Positions 14,991 through 17,672 of a stretch of DNA of 17,672 nt are shown here, piece after piece; the first letter of the stretch is position 1; every line of letters begins with the position of its first letter. The stretch is from Nitrosomonas sp. GTDB lineage: Bacteria > Pseudomonadota > Gammaproteobacteria > Burkholderiales > Nitrosomonadaceae. The notes below the pieces were generated by a model. The model was not told where the DNA came from. It searched no databases and saw nothing but the letters and a program-made list of their open reading frames with translations. Both the position numbers and the translations under genes were made by a program. The stretch is taken from NCBI GenBank assembly GCA_021774205.1, contig JAJFJI010000127.1, forward strand, positions 1-17,672, written 5' to 3'.

Positions 14991-15122
14991 TTAGCCTCCT
15001 TCCAACCTAACTGGAAATGTTATCTGGGTATGGGTACCCCAACCAAATGGAAAACCGAGTGTTGGTAGATCAGGAACACCACCGTGAATTCTGGCGTCAG
15101 AATGATACGCCAGCTCATACAT
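14991..15122 (-). pseudogene. C-terminal remnant of an unidentified protein
   Basis: The minus-strand frame gives 43 residues from ATG 15122, including SDARIHGGVPDLPTLGFPFG and THTQITFPVRLEGG, then TAA at 14991-14993 and a terminator. The composition and the final beta-strand-like FPVRL suggest the end of a secreted or outer-membrane protein, but I do not recognise the family. Upstream the frame runs only into the target duplication of the IS1202-like element. If the insertion is removed it continues about 15 codons into the 74-bp mini-element before a stop. The gene therefore was cut off first, and the two insertions sit at its broken end. Confidence 0.5.
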
Positions 15123-15134
15123 AATTTGTACTAG
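15119..15134. repeat. 16-bp target duplication, left copy (ACATAATTTGTACTAG)
   Basis: Identical to 16890-16905. It directly precedes the left TGT of the IS1202-like element. Confidence 0.85.
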
Positions 15135-15138
15135 TGTC

Positions 15139-15185
15139 ATTACCAAGGGAAACTGGCGGACTAATTACCAGGGGACTTTGTCGTA
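15139..15185. repeat. Left subterminal repeat pair of the IS1202-like element
   Basis: Two units of about 22 bases on the plus strand, ATTACCAAGGGAAACTGGCG (from 15139) and ATTACCAGGGGACTTTGTCG (from 15164), with a period of 25 bases. They share the pattern CCA(A/G)GGGA...TG(G/T)CG with the units at the right end and are oriented inward. Confidence 0.65.
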
Positions 15186-15230
15186 ACACCCTACCAGTAG
15201 TTCACTAGTCTGGCAACGAATCAATCATCG

Positions 15231-16743
15231 CTATGCTACAGCTAGCGATGATTTTGACCTCTGAACTCTTAGGGCACTGGTCTGCATATTTTCTCTCAAC
15301 CATACGTATCGAACGCCTGCTGGACTTAATTCAATTTGGTGATTTGCTTTGAGCTGAGCAGAAACCTGAACTTGCCCCAGGTGAGGGTTTTCCAGTGAAA
15401 ACGCAATCACCACATTTTCTATCTCTTTGTCAGTGCGATTTTTATGATGGTGGTCTTGGCGATATGTGCGTTTCAGTGCTTGAGGGCCTTTTTCTTTGAG
15501 CAACCTGCGGTTCTTATATATGGTTTGGCGTGACACACCGCTTATTCGGGCTGCTTCAGTTACATTTTGCAGTTTTTCAGCAAGCTTTATCGCATCGATT
15601 TTTTTCTGTATTTCCAGGTTCACCATAGAGGGCTTGGTTGGCTCAATAACCTCGGATACTGCAAGGTGCCTCCCCGCAAAATATGCGATGAAACCGTCAT
15701 CACAGCACTTTCTGATTTCTATTTTTTGTTTTGCAATAGAATGCTTGAGAGGCGATTCAATTAAGTAAAACTTGTTGCCATAGCTAAACGTGTGGTCATT
15801 CCTGATTTCCGATATTCTTTCAAGACACAAACATCATCTAAATTGACGTGCTCAGGGATTAGCGTGAACTCAGAGGCGTCATTTTTGGAAATAACTTGGA
15901 TGTGATTGTGCCAAAACGTTGGGATAAAAACATCCTGAAGATAGCGATTAGCGCTATTCATATCTTTGATTTTATTGAGTCTTAGTTCAGGAATGAGTCT
16001 GTCCTGGAAGGTATCAAATGAACGTTCGATTCTCCCTTTTCCTTGTGGCGAATTAGCAAATATGATTTCGATGCCTAGCTCGTTACAGGCTCGTTGCATC
16101 TGAGAGAAGTTACACCGTTAGGCCCGCCAAATATGTCGGCTCTATCGACGTAGAGCGCTTTAAACAAACCTTTTTGGTCAATGTAATCACGCAATACCTT
16201 CAAGCAACCAAGGGTGATCTCTGACCTAAAAAACTCTGCATGTATTTCACTTGTCGCATCATCAATAATCGCAATCAGGCATGATTTTTTATCGCCAAAC
16301 CAGCGATGCGGACTACCATCCATTTGCAATAGCAAACCTGGTGACTCCATTCTTTCTCTTCGTTTTCTGGCTTTTGCTCGTCTCCTTTTCGCCCGTTTAA
16401 CATGGTGAATTTCGTGCGCCCAGCACCGTAACGTTTCGCGTTTGACTTGAATATGCTCATTGTCTTCAAGAAGCTCTTTCAGATGTGCAAGATTTACATC
16501 GAAGTATTTTTCTTGAATCAGTGTCTGTACGGCTCGTTTTACCGCGTCAGATATTTTGTTGATTGGAGATTTACCACTATTCTGGTGAATGACAAACTGT
16601 ATGCCTACTTCCTGATATTTTTGGAGGTATCGTTCAATGGTTCTACGGGATTTGTTGAGTAACTTTGCGGTATTGACAATAGTAATTTCTCGTTCCGAAA
16701 CTTTAGTAATAATATCGACGGTAAGTTGTGCTTTGGAATCCAT
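15231..16743 (-). pseudogene. IS1202/ISNCY-type transposase gene broken by two 1-base deletions
   Basis: Three frame segments give one protein when joined: (1) from ATG 16743 (MDSKAQLTVDIITK, AAAGGA site upstream), an N-terminal helix-turn-helix (STRRTIERY-like, SRRTIERYLQK) and the first catalytic Asp in LLLQMDGSPHRWFG, to the second Asp in YVDRADIFGGP; (2) QRACNELGIEIIFANSPQGK with the catalytic Glu in GRIERSFDTFQDRL; (3) a C-terminal part with a second helix-turn-helix (EAARISGVSRQTIYKNR). The breaks are near 16114-16120 (one base missing between GGP and NFSQ) and in an A run at 15806-15808 (between EYRK and RNDHTF). The span of 1513 bases plus two restored bases gives exactly 505 codons. 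The gene is clearly inactive as it stands, unless the A-run break is a sequencing error. Confidence 0.85.
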
Positions 16744-16810
16744 AATAATCATCCTTTGCGCTCCCCAAATATTCAGCATGGAATATTCAGAAAATCACTG
16801 ATTAAGTAGA

Positions 16811-16884
16811 TCCGTCAATTTCCCTTGGCATTCAATTGCGACAGAATCGCTTGGTAATTAGAGTACGACAAAGTCGCTTGGTGT
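16811..16884. repeat. Right subterminal repeat triplet of the IS1202-like element
   Basis: Three minus-strand units: ACACCAAGCGACTTTGTCG (16884 inward), ATTACCAAGCGATTCTGTCG (16858 inward) and ATGCCAAGGGAAATTGACGG (16831 inward). The CCAAG cores are 27 and 26 bases apart, two to three helical turns, which suits cooperative binding on one face of the DNA. Confidence 0.65.
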
Positions 16885-16889
16885 TAACA

Positions 16890-16905
16890 ACATAATTTGT
16901 ACTAG
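16890..16905. repeat. 16-bp target duplication, right copy (ACATAATTTGTACTAG)
   Basis: Identical to 15119-15134. Its last eight bases (TGTACTAG) are the beginning of the 74-bp mini-element, showing that the larger element landed across the mini-element's outer edge. Confidence 0.85.
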
Positions 16906-16971
16906 CTCAGACCTGATCTGACAGACACCTAAGAAAACGGGTAACTGTCAGATCAGGTCTGAGCTAGTACA
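16898..16971. repeat. 74-bp mini-element: perfect 27-bp inverted repeat around a 20-base centre
   Basis: The left arm (16898-16924) begins TGTACTAGCTCAGACC and ends CTGACAG; the right arm (16945-16971) is its exact complement and ends in CA. The TG...CA ends and the perfect arms look like insertion-sequence termini brought together with almost nothing between, as in a MITE, a deleted insertion sequence or an abutted-ends junction. No target duplication flanks it. Transcribed, it would form a very stable hairpin. Its left edge was used as target by the IS1202-like element. Confidence 0.7.
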
Positions 16972-17055
16972 CTTAATCATCAGGCTAAGTGGGTTATCTG
17001 CATCGCTATTGACCAAACTATCTTCAGCAAGCCGGCAACTTCGCAGGCATTCCAC

Positions 17056-17071
17056 ATCCCCAGGAGGGGAT
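17056..17071 (+). terminator. Weak hairpin followed by T-rich DNA
   Basis: ATCCCC and GGGGAT pair around AGGA, followed by TTTAATTTT on the plus strand. No plus-strand gene lies close upstream, so its role is doubtful. It lies 58 bases after the stop of the minus-strand gene ending at 17129, where it would lack a U tract. Nothing else is seen in 16972-17128. Confidence 0.25.
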
Positions 17072-17128
17072 TTAATTTTGCTTACTACAAAAGATTTCCT
17101 GGTAGGTGGGCTGCTACTTCAAGATTCA

Positions 17129-17672
17129 TTATTTTTTTGGTGAGCAAATATTGTTGAGTAGCGTGATGGCTGTGATCTGCTTTTCCTCGGGACGCCCTTT
17201 CCGGGCCTGATCATATACTTTGCTAATTCCCAAAGAATTATCTTGAACCTCGGCTTGAACAGTGTAAGCATCAAAACTGAAATCAGCACCGAAATTAACC
17301 CAATCGAGCGGCACTGTGAATTCTGCACCTCGGGCTATGCGCTTCACATCAAACCCTGCATGCAAATTAGTCAACTCTGACTCACTGAATGCTATTGACA
17401 TTAATTGACTTTCAGATTGAAGATCGCCTTCATATATTAAAATACGTGATTCTTTTTTCTCGTTTAGCGGAATAAGGAGCGCATAGTTTTTTTCATGCAA
17501 AATTTGCAATAATAAATAATCATTGTCTTCTCCGTTATCCCACTCCCCTTTGGTCTTCACCTGGAAGACCAAGTGATTATCCGGTGAAATATCGGTTGTT
17601 ACACGCAATATATCCAACTCGGGCGATATGGATCTATCCATAAAGGATATGATGGTACGAGGATCTGCCTCG
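17129..17672 (-). CDS. Unrecognised protein, C-terminal part (5' end beyond the window)
   Basis: The frame is open to the right edge (EADPRTIISF before the internal Met at 17641), so the start lies outside the window and the 181 visible residues are the C-terminal part. It is acidic to neutral and rich in alternating hydrophobic residues typical of beta sheet (HLVFQVKTKGEW, DYLLLQILHEKNYALLI, ESRILIYEGDL), with a conspicuous FTVPLDWVNFGADFSFDAYT segment, and ends CSPKK. No membrane segment or catalytic motif was identified. It could be an extracellular beta-sandwich domain, but this is an inference. It is followed by the mobile-element island. Confidence 0.7.
   Translation of the reverse strand, partial: EADPRTIISFMDRSISPELDILRVTTDISPDNHLVFQVKTKGEWDNGEDNDYLLLQILHEKNYALLIPLNEKKESRILIYEGDLQSESQLMSIAFSESELTNLHAGFDVKRIARGAEFTVPLDWVNFGADFSFDAYTVQAEVQDNSLGISKVYDQARKGRPEEKQITAITLLNNICSPKK

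Larger units (their letters stand above)
15135..16889 (-). mobile_element. IS1202/ISNCY-like insertion sequence, 1755 bp, with disabled transposase
   Basis: The ends TGTCATTACCAAGGG (left) and TGTTAACACCAAGCG (right, complement) agree at 17 of the first 26 positions. They are bounded by a perfect 16-bp direct repeat ACATAATTTGTACTAG at 15119-15134 and 16890-16905. Long duplications of this sort (about 15 to 29 bp) are known for the IS1202 group. Repeated subterminal motifs, two at the left end and three at the right, are probable transposase-binding sites. The only gene is a D-D-E transposase split by two frameshifts, so this copy can move only if helped by another copy. Confidence 0.75.

Noticed and set aside
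15119..15134. Target duplication as a Xer/dif-like site
   Set aside because: Some IS1202 relatives insert next to dif-like sites, but I see no pair of 11-bp Xer half-sites with a 6-base centre around this target.
15231..16743. Programmed frameshifting to express the ISNCY-type transposase
   Set aside because: The two breaks are hundreds of bases apart, and the first has no slippery heptamer. Related transposases are, as far as I know, single-frame proteins, so decay is simpler.

Overview
The window looks like a chromosomal segment of a betaproteobacterium, most likely an ammonia oxidiser of the Nitrosomonas type. This rests on the protein sequences, on the chromosomal gene sets present, and on a cytochrome P460-family haem protein; no marker gene such as 16S rRNA is present, so the assignment is an inference. 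No tRNA, rRNA or CRISPR array was seen.

Positions 1-5920 hold cell-division and envelope genes. ftsE (cut by the window edge) lies downstream of ftsY on the minus strand. A secreted M16 zinc peptidase is divergent from ftsY and ends at a bidirectional terminator shared with a secreted protein of unknown role. Next come a periplasmic c-type cytochrome of the P460 family and plsC.

Positions 5195-11728 form a minus-strand cluster, probably largely one operon, transcribed in the order DUF6164 protein, (possible small ORF), lnt, glyQ, glyS, gmhB, plsC. It combines lipoprotein acylation, glycyl-tRNA synthesis, LPS-heptose synthesis and phospholipid synthesis, with very tight spacing from glyQ to plsC. 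A YbbO-type aldehyde reductase gene is divergent from it and closes with a strong terminator at 12754-12802.

Positions 12803-17128 are an accessory island with nested mobile DNA. In order: about 450 bases of non-coding, structured-RNA-like sequence; an intact IS4-family element (about 13262-14858) with an 8-bp target duplication; a C-terminal gene remnant with its own terminator; an IS1202/ISNCY-like element (15135-16889) with a perfect 16-bp target duplication, arrays of subterminal repeats and a transposase gene broken by two single-base deletions; and a 74-bp mini-element consisting almost only of a perfect 27-bp inverted repeat. The larger element inserted into the outer arm of this mini-element. 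The window ends inside an unrecognised minus-strand gene.

The most notable points are the layered insertions around the 74-bp palindrome, the replacement of the second catalytic Asp in GmhB by Asn, and the P460-family cytochrome whose cross-linking lysine is not evident. No clearly new multi-gene system was found.
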